Part shown: piece by piece, positions 1-11,400 of the stretch | Numbering within the stretch: the first letter of the stretch is position 1 | Layout: each line of letters opens with the position of its first letter | Origin: Chimonanthus salicifolius | Taxonomy: Eukaryota; Streptophyta; Magnoliopsida; Laurales; Calycanthaceae | Length of the DNA: 64,000 bases | Direction: 5' to 3' | Assembly (NCBI GenBank): GCA_013350335.1 | Contig: CM023539.1 | Coordinates: 40,038,631 to 40,102,630, forward strand | Notes under the pieces: model-generated | Database searches by the model: none | Seen by the model: only the letters and a program-made list of their open reading frames with translations | What the model was told of the DNA's origin: nothing | Translations under genes and position numbers: made by a program

Positions 1-80
1 TAGTTTCCCTGAGTCCTGACTGCATTTGTCCGAAAATTTGTGCAGGTCATTGGCACTTTAATTGAGATCAGGTGAAATAA

Positions 81-2153
81 ATGGATATCAGAAGTCCAAG
101 ACCAAGAGAGGGTGAGGCAAGCGTTCACCTGCAGATTAATGAACAAATAAACCCATCAACGCAGTTGAGCGACAACTGGGGTTCCACCATTTTTGAATCC
201 CAGAGAGGTCTGTCTGGCACAATTGAACAGAATGATGGCAGTGAGAACTCGGCTTCTGCAGAAAAACAGACTGATCTTGCACCAGAAAAGAAACTAACTC
301 TTTTCGCTCTTCAGCTGGCTATTCTAGAAAAATCAGCTAGTGGTCTTGGAACACTTGGATTCATCTGGGCTACTGTTGTTCTTCTTGGAGGCTTTGCCAT
401 TACACTAGATAAAACTGACTTCTGGCTTATCACCACAATTCTCCTGGTTGAAGGAACCAGAATCTTCAGCCGGAGCCATGAGCTTGAGTGGCAGCATCAG
501 GCGACATGGTCTATTACAGATGCAGGGAGGTTCAGCTTCCAAGCATTGAAATCCAGCTCAAACAAACTTCTTCGAAATATAAAAGCCATTTTCCAGCGAG
601 AAGCCCACAGCAATCGAGGATTAACAGAAAATGGCCGCAGAGAAGTGTCAAGAAATCAAAACAACTCAACATCAGCAAGTCGCACGTGGCCAACTCCAGA
701 TGTCCCTTTGCTTCCATACACAGGATGGATTTTTCTATCAAAGAACATCAGTAAGCTTCTTTACTGGCTTCAGCTGTTGTCAGCCTCTTCCTGTGTGTTA
801 CTCTCACTGATCAGGCTTATCCAGCAGGATTATGGTGAAATAAGCAAAGGGGAAACTGACAAGAGGAACAGGAAATCTGCTTTAGATATTTTCTATAGTT
901 TGGCCCTGGCAGAAGCTCTGTTGTTTCTAATGGAGAGGGCTTACTGGGAATGGAAGATCAGCTATCATAAATTGCTAGAAGAGGTCAACAATGAATGTGA
1001 GTTTGGAAAATCTGGCATGGTTTCAATCAAAAGATTCTTCTACGATTCCTACTCACGGTGTGTAAATGGAAGCATTTTTGATGGCTTGAAAATGGACCTC
1101 GTTTCTTTTGCTGTGGAGCTTTTGGCTTCAAATTCCAGTGATGAGCAGCTCAATGGAGCTCAGATTCTTCGAAAGTTTGTGACCAGCAAGCGGTTCTCTG
1201 ATGACACGCTCCGGAAGATTGGGACTTCCACACCTGTTATGGAAAGATTGGTTGAGATGATGAATTGGAAGAACCCAACAGAACAAGAAATCAGGAAATC
1301 TGCAGCAGTGATTCTGTCAAAACTTGCTGGGAAGAAACAGAATTCCCTCAGGGTAGCTGGAATTCCAGGTGCAATGGAATCGATATCGTCACTTCTTTGC
1401 ACAGGAAGAAGCAGATTCTGTGCAGCTGATGAAGTCAGTCAGAAAGTAGTCATTGCCGACAAAGCAGACTATGAGTTTTCAACTTTTAATCTCTTGGGTC
1501 TCCTGATTCTGAAAAAGCTTGCACATGATCATGGTAACTGTGGAAAGATAGGAAATACTAGGGGTCTTCTACCAAAAATCATTGATTTTACACATGCTGG
1601 AGAAAGGTTATTGAGGGACAAATGTGCAAATGAATCTCAAATTCTGACAATCAAACGATCATTGCAAGTGGTGAAGCTCCTTGCAAGCACATCAGGCAAC
1701 ACCGGGGAGACTCTGAGGCATGAAATTTCAGTGATTGTTTTCACAATCAGCAACATCAGGGAAATTCTGCAGTATGGAGAGGACAGGGCAGAGCTACAAA
1801 AATTGGGAATTGAGATTTTAACAAGCTTGGCATTGGGCGAGGATGCAAAAGAAAGGATTGGAAACACCGGTGGTGTCGTTAAGGAGCTGCTGTGCATTTT
1901 TTTCAAGGAGGGATTGCCAGAAAGTCAGGATACTGTCAGAGTTGCAGCTGGAGAAGCACTAGCAATGCTAGCATTGGAGAGTGAAAGGAATTGCAAACAG
2001 ATTTTGAAATTGGAAGCTGTAGAGAAGCTAGTAGAGGCCCTGAATGATCCAGTACTGTGCATACACTCAGCTAGAATTTTGCGGAATTTGTGTGCATATA
2101 GTGGACATGATTGCTACCACAAGTTGAAAGGAGTCACTACTGCTGCACCCAAT
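81..2153 (+). CDS. ARM-repeat protein, exon 1
   Basis: This exon has 691 codons and ends with Asn at the donor AAT|gtaagt. Without splicing the frame would run four more codons to a stop at 2166-2168. It carries all the membrane segments and most of the ARM repeats. Confidence 0.88.
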
Positions 2154-3553
2154 GTAAGTTCCATTTAGTCAACCAATTGAGGAAATTTTGGATTCTTTTT
2201 TTCCCAGCACATGAAAGATGGATGACTTAACCTTATATGTTTACCATTATTGCATGAGCATTCAACATGGTAACACCATGTTTGCATAAAAAATGAATAC
2301 AGTATACACACATAATGAGAGATTACAATTATATAATTCCTCTGGTTCAGATATAGGGCATTCGTAGAATTCTATCTTCTCATAAATTATCACATTCATC
2401 ATAGATGGTACACTTCATTGGAAAGTTAAGGAAACCAAGACACATGTGCAAGTGACAGCTATATTGTTAATCTCTCAAATAAACTGTCCAATCGAATCAC
2501 TTCCATTTAATTAACCAAGTCCAAAACTTGAATATGTTACACATGTATACCTGTAAAGCTTAGATTACCACTCTCTTTTCCCATGCTAGTACAGAACCAC
2601 ATGGATACTTATAAGGTACATAAAAAAAAAAAAAATCCCTGGCACATTCTAATGTAATACAAATTTTACCATCATACCATGACACCTAGTGTTTTGATGT
2701 TTTATCAATGTCAAATATTTATGTACAAAATTGTAGCATGGCTCCTCATCACCACGCCCACACCTCCATGGTCTTTCCCAGGGAACAAACTACTGTAGTG
2801 AATGATCATATTGTCAGCCAAGTAAACACAGTATAGTTACCTTAGTCTGCATAGCATTTAAGTAACGGTTCATTGTGGCATTTACACATACAATTGAAGT
2901 GATGAGCATAGAAAAAACATCATTTTGAAGTCAAGATATAAAGCCATGAATAGTTGAATTTCTGTAAGTAAACAACCAAACCACACTTCAAACAGACAAG
3001 TTACAAGTAAAATGGCAATTCAAGGATGGATGGATGAACTGTATGAGCTTTGGAAGGATACCCTCTTGATTCAACTGGTTCTAAAAAACTTAGTCGTTTT
3101 CTGCAGGTCCTGAAGGCAATAATGTATGAAAAGAACAAATTGCAGGAGGTCTCTATTGGGCTTGCCACACAGATTTTCAGGTTCATGGGTTCTCAACAAT
3201 CAGGTATACTATTTGAAAAAAGTGGCATAAGGGAAATGGAGTTGGCAGAAAAACTAGTGAAAATATTGAGGGAATTCCAGTACCCATCTACCAAAGTTCC
3301 AAGAATGAGGAGGTTTGTAATTGAGCTTGTAATTTGGATGATGAAAACCAAGGAAGAAAATATCCGGATCTTCAAAGATCTAGCCATGGAGAAGGAGCTC
3401 AAGACTGTTGCTGAGACTACATCAGAACTCGATTGCTTCAATGTCTTCTCTGGTAGTGTAGGCCGGAGCAGGCACAGAACAAGTGTCCACTCCATTGTCG
3501 ACACAGCATTAGAAATGATCACCAATGGCCAGGGTCAAGCTAAAGACCAGTAA
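81..3553 (+). CDS. ARM-repeat membrane protein, two exons, complete
   Basis: Exon 1 is 81-2153 and exon 2 is 3107-3553. The 953-bp intron has donor gtaagt and acceptor ctgcag, splits between codons, and the join gives 839 residues. The N-terminal 70 residues are polar and low complexity. Hydrophobic segments lie near residues 90-108, 113-125, 228-247 and 267-285, so the N-terminal third is probably membrane-anchored. From about residue 330 onward the protein is Leu/Ala-rich helical repeats typical of armadillo folds (for example IRKSAAVILSKLAG and VRVAAGEALAMLAL). This matches the plant 'ARM repeat superfamily protein' group with N-terminal membrane helices, whose biochemical role I do not know. 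The Met at 81 is chosen because it opens the long frame; about 80 bases of probable 5' UTR precede it in the window. An additional upstream exon cannot be excluded. Confidence 0.88.
2154..3106 (+). other. Intron of the ARM-repeat gene
   Basis: This is an AT-rich phase-0 intron bounded by gtaagt and ctgcag. I see no transposon signature or coding potential inside it. Confidence 0.85.
3107..3553 (+). CDS. ARM-repeat protein, exon 2
   Basis: It encodes 148 residues beginning VLKAIMYEKNK and ending GQGQAKDQ, followed by TAA. The frame is open upstream to an ATG at 3050, but 3050-3106 is intron because the acceptor ctgcag sits at 3101-3106. The residues carry on the helical-repeat pattern of exon 1. 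Confidence 0.86.
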   Translation, partial: VLKAIMYEKNKLQEVSIGLATQIFRFMGSQQSGILFEKSGIREMELAEKLVKILREFQYPSTKVPRMRRFVIELVIWMMKTKEENIRIFKDLAMEKELKTVAETTSELDCFNVFSGSVGRSRHRTSVHSIVDTALEMITNGQGQAKDQ

Positions 3554-4949
3554 TCTGTCATCCCAAACTTGGGGGAAGACATACAAAGATAAATAAACAA
3601 AAAATTCTTCGAAACATGTATGTAGAGGGTTCTAGCAAATTAATTTTTTCATTTTTTATTCATATATAATCCTAATAAATGGTAATCATTTGTGTGCAAT
3701 CCTGGTAGAAAGTTGCAATAATAAGAGAATTCACATTATTTGAGTGAGATTCAAATTTAGAAAATGAGTGCCGTTCCTTGGAATTATTCTCATGAAATTT
3801 TATCTTATTGTATTTATCTGTCTCTTATTCATTACCCCGTGTGGTTTCAGTTGTGGTGAGACCACATGGAAATGAGCACGAGTTTCTCAAGGGATTTTTT
3901 TTCCATGAATATATTGTAATTTGCATGGTGGAAATTAGAATAAACACCAATTGGTATTTTAGAAATTTGTTTAAGAAACTGAAAAATAAAGGTAAAGTAC
4001 ACTCTCATTGTGTATTTTTTTTTTTTTAAGACTAAAGCGTTCAGACCTTACTATTGGGAGTGACCCTTTTGTGTTAACAGTAAATCATAATGGCAAGGAG
4101 TCTGATTCCTAATTCCAATAATCTCAGTATTGAATTTTCCGATGTTAGATGAAATGTCTACCACCTATTCATAGGGTTGGATTTGTAGTAAAACATAAAA
4201 CCAATGGGCTCTCCCTTTCATCCAGGCATGGACTGGATTTACCTTAAGGCCCAATGCATTAGGTTTGAATTTCAAATCGAGCTGAGTTGGGCCTCATGCT
4301 CTACAAACCCAACCAAGCCGAAAAGTTTGCATTTATATATTTTCTTAAATGTTACATATGGAGATAAAACATATTTGGTTTGTAACTCATCTTCTGTGTT
4401 TTTATGAAGAAAGCCGGAATTTGCTATTCAAGGTAACAGGCTCAAGTTTGATAAATTTGGTTACCCGAAATCGAACCCAATAATCACAAAATAGGCCCAA
4501 ACCCAAACCAGCCTACTAAAGCTGCAACGAGAGCCATGGGTTTGCCAACTTAATCAACCATCCATCTAAATCTCGTGGGTGAAAAGAAGGCATGTACCAC
4601 AGTGTATTGATGTAACTTTTCAGCCTTTTTTTTGCTCTTACGAAAAGGAAACTTTTTATTAATAGAGAAGAACAGATTACACTACAAACCAAAGGGTTTC
4701 AAAACCAATAGAAGCAAAAAAACAGAACCGCAAATTACATAACTGGGTCTAGAAATCTTGTAAGATGGTTATACCTGAAAAGACAAGATGCGAGAAAGCT
4801 TGCAACACTAAAATTTTGATCAAAGGCTAGGTAAAGCAATTTGACTCAACCCACCAACCAGATCCAAATTTAACACTATTTTGATTAACATTTTTTCAGG
4901 ATGGAAGTCTAGCAGACCATAGTTCCAACTGAAACCTAAAATGGGTGCT

Positions 4950-5100
4950 AATTTTTTTTGGACTTGCGTGTCCAAGCCTCTTAAAACACGCAACTAATTC
5001 TTAAAGCATGTATAAACCTCTACCTACACACACTGGACAACTCTACAAAGAGTGATCTTTTAGAGTGCACTAAGATGTCGGAGGGGCAAACCATGCCGAT
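4950..5100 (-). repeat. SINE-like repeat, copy 1 (3' part)
   Basis: Read on the minus strand, it shares ordered blocks with copies at 32470-32655 and 34003-34190: a gagtcactct-like block, then gtgtatgtag, then gaggtttacacatg, then an A-rich end. The tRNA-like head seen in the other two copies is not clear here. Family membership is judged by eye. Confidence 0.5.
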
Positions 5101-5935
5101 CAACTTATTCATCAGTTATTTTACAATTCCTGAGACAGGTTCTTGACCATCACTCCAACTCCTTTGGATTGTGCCCAATTCTTTTTTTTTTTTCCCTGAA
5201 TGGAAAAGCAGGTGCCAATTGTGACATAAACAATGCAATCATCAATGTGATTAGTAACTCCAACCCCTCTAAACAGGGTTTATTTTGGGATCACCTATTC
5301 AATGATTGGAGACTGGGTCAACTTGGGTTGGCTCAATACCCGTTGCAATTAGTGGTCAACCAACGTGAACTGACCCTTGCTAACCATACAAAACGATCGT
5401 TCAAATGATTGGCTTATCAACTGGTCTGCTCTGTCCTGGTCGCTCTAAAAAAAACCCTAAAAAATAATTATAAAAAAAAAGTTCAGGGTAAAATGACTGA
5501 CTTTTACTCATTGGCCAACCACAAATTTTACACACCTCATCCCATGCATTTGGTTACACTCAAACATTAAATATGACCCCTTGAGAGCAAAGCCAATTGG
5601 TTAAATTCAACCACAATTTTGAATAACTAATTTGTAAATATCTTTAAAAACTCATCTGTAAATAAAATAAAGTTTTACATGTACAGTCAACGGAGTTCCA
5701 TTAAACTTTCAACCGTCCTTGCAAAATATAAATGATGAATAGAAGCAAGCGTTCTTCCCATTAAGGACAAATGGCAGGAGTTGATTTTCTTCCCCAAAAT
5801 ATACACAATGAATCATCCCAACTGATCAACAATGCTCTACCAACGAGCGGCATCCCGAATGAATCATCTAATAGCTTCAAACCAAGTTCAGACTGAAAAC
5901 TGACAATGAACCAGGCCTGTGATTCATAATGCTCC

Positions 5936-5951
5936 TCAAGCACCATTGGAT
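5936..5951 (-). other. RH57: Candidate terminal coding exon of the helicase gene
   Basis: The penultimate coding exon ends GATAA|gtaagt at 8214/8213, a perfect donor whose bases also supply the TAA stop. An acceptor attgacag at 5952-5959 would add ATCCAATGGTGC then TGA, turning the tail from ADK-stop into ADKSNGA-stop. The following minus-strand sequence could be 3' UTR. This is an alternative model, not established. Confidence 0.3.
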
Positions 5952-7778
5952 CTGTCAATCATCAAACATTACAACCATCATGTAATTTAGCAAAAGAAAA
6001 ATCATTGCTAATCAGATAAGACTATCAATAGGGATGCAAAAGCCTGCGCAGATGACATCATGATGTACCTCATATATCAACTAACTGCATGACCACCCAT
6101 TGGTATGGCATTTGTTCATATGGGGGGCACATAGGCCCATTTAATGGCCACTCGGAGTCACTAAATTATCATTATAGATGTGTCCACAATACGGAAGTTC
6201 AGTTTGGATCAAGGTTTAGGAGAAGTTGCAACATGCACAAAAGCAGATTCCACACACGGTTCACGCTCTGCAGGTGTAACAAATCATGCATCAAGCTCTC
6301 TGTATAAGAAAATCTATGGTCCAAATTCTAAGGAAATAGGCAAATCCCTGAATCCATGTTCTTGTGAATCATTTTCAGAATTCAGTTTCCACAATGAGTT
6401 CCTTTTCTATGGAAAATCTAATCTGAGGATTCCATTTTCTGCACATACAAATTTCCATTATTTGGTGCTGCAGAGGATTTTACACACATGATCTTTCTTG
6501 GAATTCATTTTTGTTGTTTGACGAAGCAAAATACTGTGTTGTCCATTCAAGATAACATTTCGATGGGGGTAAAAAAGAACCACAAACAGCATGATCTTTG
6601 ATGGAAGGCTTGAGCTGTACAGCTGGTGATCTCCACTGGTTTTTCCCCCCTTCTTTAAATGAAATCTTTTTCTCATATGTAAAGCATTGCATATAGAAGG
6701 ATTATATCTCGTTAACCATCCCCTTCCAATAGATGAAATTGCTCTCACCACACTTTTTTTGGAATGGTCTCAGCACACTGTAATTGTCAAAAGAAAAATC
6801 ATATGAGGCCTGATCAAAGAAAGCCATTCAGCCCTTCTGGCTACATATCTGAGCATGGCTTGGCTCATGGGAACAAAATTGTCTAGATTAAACCCTATTT
6901 GGCCTGTCACACAACAAATACGGAAAAGGATAGGATGACTGGTCCTATTGCTAAATGGTTCGAAAGCATCCCCATGAATCCCAGTGTACATCATGTCAAG
7001 CTTTTTGGATTGTCGGGCATAAAGCTAGATATCCCACATTTAAAAAAATGGCATGTTCTTGAGGGCATTCTTGAGACCTTAGCTGCAATGGCATGAAAAA
7101 AGTGCTAGGCATGATTTCTATGCCATATAACTATGCAATTTGCTCAACATTGGCAAGCAGGCTCATTGTCTCAAACTTTGGATCAAGAAAAGAAGAGCTC
7201 ACCCAGGTTCCCTACTTTCTTAATTGAAGTACATAGTTTAAGGCTTGATGATCTGAAACATTGTTATGAGAGGCACCAGTGGGGATGCCTTAACAGCATT
7301 CAATAACGAAAGATCACAACCATCTATCTTTTTTTAAATATTGTTGGGTGTATCATAAACCACCTAGGGTTGAATCTATCAATTTAGGTGGCAAAAACTT
7401 ATTTTGAATGGACAGCCCAAAAAGTATTCAGCTGATTCTATATCATCTACTCTGTTAAATAAAAAATAAGTAATTCCATTATCCACACTAGGCTGCTACA
7501 AAACAACAAACATAAATTCAATCACGAAATGAAATAAATGATTTGCAGCACCAGTTAACAGCTATTTATAGGAGTCAAAAATGAAATCTATTTAGATTTC
7601 CATAGAAAAGGAAATCAACAAGGAAAACAACGTCGGCAGAAATGATTGCCCAAATATCTGGTCTAGTGATCCCAAACACCCCAACACAGGACAAATGACA
7701 ATACTTGTATCTGGTGTTCTTTTTTTTTAGGCCTTTCTTAACCATTTGTATCTAAGGTACAAATCAAAGGCTTAGAAT

Positions 7779-8060
7779 TAGGGGTTCAACTTCGGGAGGA
7801 CTCATTCTGAATCCCTATGAACAAGACCAAAAGGAAGGCTCAGGTTGACATAGAGATTACTTCTTTCATATACATATATAATTTACATTTTTATACGATG
7901 TGAAAACCTAGTCCGGTCTAAAGCCCAAATTAAGCCTGAGAAAAGATCATATATGCAATTCGGGTTCAAAACAGGGCCCAAGTCTTGCAAATACAAATCA
8001 AGTTGGGCTCTGAACTAGCCAAATCAGGCCAGCCCAGGTCCCTCCCAAGTTGCAATCCTA
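7779..8060. mobile_element. hAT-like nonautonomous element H (282 bp)
   Basis: It begins TAGGGGTTCAACTTCGGGAG and the reverse complement of its end begins TAGGATTGCAACTTGGGAGG. It is flanked by CTTAGAAT (7771-7778) and CTAAGAAT (8061-8068), a 7/8 match to the 8-bp target duplication expected of hAT. The right part holds GGGCCCAAG-type motifs resembling element C (17297-17775). It encodes no transposase. Confidence 0.7.
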
Positions 8061-8209
8061 CTAAGAATATATTACACATGGTGACAATATGATGAGTCCC
8101 ATTGGATTGCCACATAAAATATTCATAAGAAAAATAATAAACAAGAAGGGTGGACACTCACATGAAGTCTTTATGACCCTGTGGAAGGATGTTCTTATCA
8201 CTTGCCAAC

Positions 8210-8415
8210 TTACTTATCAGCAATTCCTACAATCGAAATAGGATCCCTCTGAGGTCTGTGCTTCTTCCGCCTTAGCTTCGGTAAGGCCAGGATCCAAGAT
8301 GGAACCTCACAACCTGAAGCTACCATCACATTGGCAATGTTACGCAAAAATGGGAGATCAGCTTCTGTGTATAACGTAATAGCTTCACCTCTCCGTCCTG
8401 CTCTTCCAGACCGAC
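8210..8415 (-). CDS. RH57: RH57-like exon 12
   Basis: It completes motif VI (G|RSGRAGR) and encodes the basic tail [15 protein letters not shown], ending ...GIADK-TAA. The TAA lies inside a perfect donor sequence (AA|gtaagt), so the stop is used only if that site is not spliced. Confidence 0.85.
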
Positions 8416-11400
8416 CTATAAGGAAAATAAGGCACAGTTCTATTTATCAGAACTAGGCTTTTAAGCAGCAAAATTGAAGGTATATGTAGAATAGCATGTC
8501 TGGATGTTCCTCAGCCAGCAGTTCAGGCATATTGAAGAAAGCTTAGTTCTGGATGGCACAAGAAAAGGGAGGGATGCTGCTTTTCCGCCTTTTCAAGCCT
8601 AACTCATGTATCGGCACACATCATTGGTGCCTACCAGAAATGTATTCAATCCAGTGTGGGTGGGGTGCTAGCAGACCTTTTTTTTTTTTTGAAATATATA
8701 TATATATATATATATATGAAATGGACCTAATGACATCATTTGAATTAAAATCATCACCACCAAATCACTTAGGGTTGTCAGTAAGGATCCTGCGAAGTTT
8801 CAAAGTAGTAAAAACTGAGACCTTTCAAGGCCCCAAACCATGAGGCCAGAAATTTCAAGGAGGTGATGTTTCACTCACAATGGTCCACCCACTCGTATTG
8901 CACATGCATCTCACTATCATGGGCATCATGCAATAACGTTTGAATTGTATCCAATCACCTAGGACTGTTAACAAGTAGGGGTGAAACTGGGGTCGGGGTT
9001 TGACCCGATCCGAGAAATCATGTGGGTTGGGTCAGCAAATCGGGTTGGGTTGAGAAGACAAAAATCCACATGGAATTCGGGTTGGGTCGGATTGAGGAAT
9101 TTTCAAGTTACCCAACCCGACCCGACCCGACTCAACCCGGCTAAAATTAGGTTAAAATGGGTTCAAAATGCGGGTCGGATCAGAATTCGGGCTGAGTCGG
9201 GTTAGAATTCGTGGCGGGACAGTCGAGAATTTCAAGTCAATAGCTTGGATTGGGTTCCATATATATTGACTCAGGTCAGATTGGGTTTTAAGAAACCCGA
9301 CCCAACCCAACCCGATTTCAGCCCTATTAACAAGGGTCAATAGAAGTTTCAAGGTTGCAAAAACTGAGACCTTCCAAGGCCTCAAACCATGAGGCTAGAA
9401 ATTTCAATGGGGTGATGCTTCACACACCAACAATGGTCCACCCACTTCCATTGCACATGCATCTCTCTATCAGGTGCATCATGGGGTAACATTTGTACAT
9501 GTATCTCAGTTGAGGTTGGTTTTCTAAAAGGATCCACTTTGAGCTCTTGTTCATTTCCATTAATCATACACTTCACAACAAAAACTGAACAGAGTTCTTA
9601 GCACGAGAGTATGTTATTTGTAGATGATCTGCTACTAATTAATGAAACAAGAGATCAACTAAATCCAAAGCTTGGAAAAAATATTTAGACAGAAAAATGG
9701 TTAAGATGATGATGGGATGGAGAGGTATTTATGAGGCAAATGGTTTGAAATTAGAAAAGCAAAGAAATAATATATGGTGTGTAACTTATTTTTGGTTAAA
9801 ACTGAGGACTCAGCACAAGTGGTGGAGTTGCATTATGATGGATTTGTGGACTAGCAAGTTGCTTGAATGACATTACCAATTCGATGAATATAGGCAGCAG
9901 CAGATTCAGGGAAGTCATAATTGATCACACAGTTGACACCCTTGAAGTCCATACCCCGAGCAATTACATCAGTTGCAATTAAAACCCAGGTCTTTCCTGC
10001 CCTGAAATTATCAACTGCATCTTCTCGCTGCAAAAGCCAACAGATCCAACGGACGAAGGAAAATTTTCAATTTAGTTCAGTTAAAATAATATAGAAAATG
10101 AAATATTGTGCACAAGAGATTGCAACTGATGAGCAAACAATATGAAACTCTCCTAACTTGGGTAGATTAAAATCATGACAAAGATAAATCATGTTTGTGT
10201 TTCAACAAACAAAGAAAAGTATGAAAAACATAAATTGAAAATGTGAAAATGCCACTTATATAAACAAACAAGTGCTCGCAGGTTTGTTTGTCTGGAAAGA
10301 ACCAGGATTTGATTCCAAAAACTACTAATCTCCGGAATTAGGTTTTCTTTCAAAAGGAAATGACAGAACACACTGTATATAGTCCAAAGCAAGTAAATTT
10401 TGGTTCAATTCATGCCATGTCAGCTGCTTGAAAGGGTTCATAACTTAGCATATTTTTTATTTTGGCCCGACACTAAAGGATTTTGGTCTTGAGGGGGAAG
10501 CGATTCCTACTCCCCGTGCCTCGCTTTCTTCATTGTAGCCATAGAACTTCCCATCAGAACTAATGTTCTGCTAATTCTAACATGGCATAACTAATTCACA
10601 AGCTCTTAGGACTCTGTTTAATTCCAATAATACTTATAGTTTTTTCACATATATAACTTCAATAAACTAAGGTATGTCGATTATGAAAAAGGTTTCATTT
10701 ATATCACTTAAACATATTTTTTCATTTGATGTAAGTAAATAAAATAGATAATTGATAGAAATCTCTACTTTGACTTACATTTTATTTAGTTTAAATCAGG
10801 TGGCCATATGTCTAGATAGTTTTTAAAAAATTATCTCATAGATTCCAATTTAGTTGAAAATATTATTTAATTGAAACAAAGTCAAGAGAACCGTTGTCAG
10901 GTATGTCAGGTTAACATGGTGCTACAGGTATAAGACTGCTTGGAAAAACAAAAACACTAACATGAAATAAGTTAGTCAGTTTTAAGTTTTTGTTGACTAA
11001 AAATATTATAATTTTATTTCAATGATATATAATATTTTATGTAATATACCGATCTCATCAAAATGAATTAATAACTGTTGATACATTAATTATGAGAAAA
11101 ATATATATAAACATTTTTATCTATTTATTTAAGCAAAGAAAACAAATAATGACATGTTGTTCCACTTCATTGTTGTTAAAATCTTATGATACAAGATTTA
11201 TATCTTACGATTTATACAATATGATAAGAAGAACGATTCATATCATATTAATAAATCTTACAGTTCCTATTATAAAGCAGTCGAGTCCTATTATTTTTCA
11301 CATGATTCCAAGTGGGGCTGGGCTGATTCCACCTCGGACTCAGTCCCTCCAAAGTCCGAGACTGAGTATGATATTAAAATCTTGTCTTGAATACAAAGGG

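Larger units (their letters stand above)
3554..7778. other. Convergent intergenic region and possible last helicase intron
   Basis: This lies between the ends of two converging genes. It is AT-rich with T-runs at about 4013-4028 and 5182-5192. It holds a SINE-like fragment (4950-5100) and scattered GGGTT/GGCCCA-rich patches (about 4220-4530 and 5270-5410) that look like decayed relatives of the hAT-like repeats described elsewhere. A candidate 3'-terminal helicase exon lies at 5936-5951. I see no other gene. Confidence 0.6.
8416..9876 (-). other. RH57-like intron 11
   Basis: It contains a short (TA)n run at 8695-8717, a diverged ~190-bp tandem duplication, hAT-like element A and an RTE-type LINE fragment. 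Confidence 0.8.

Noticed and set aside
488..1906. Several frames overlapping the ARM-repeat exon on both strands
   Set aside because: They are shadows of the 691-codon exon, which has clear protein character.
8981..9385. Open frames of 74-77 codons rich in Asn-Pro-Thr-Arg on both strands
   Set aside because: They are produced by the GGGTCGGG repeat of hAT element A and have no independent support. The same applies at 17283-17489 and 54234-54491.
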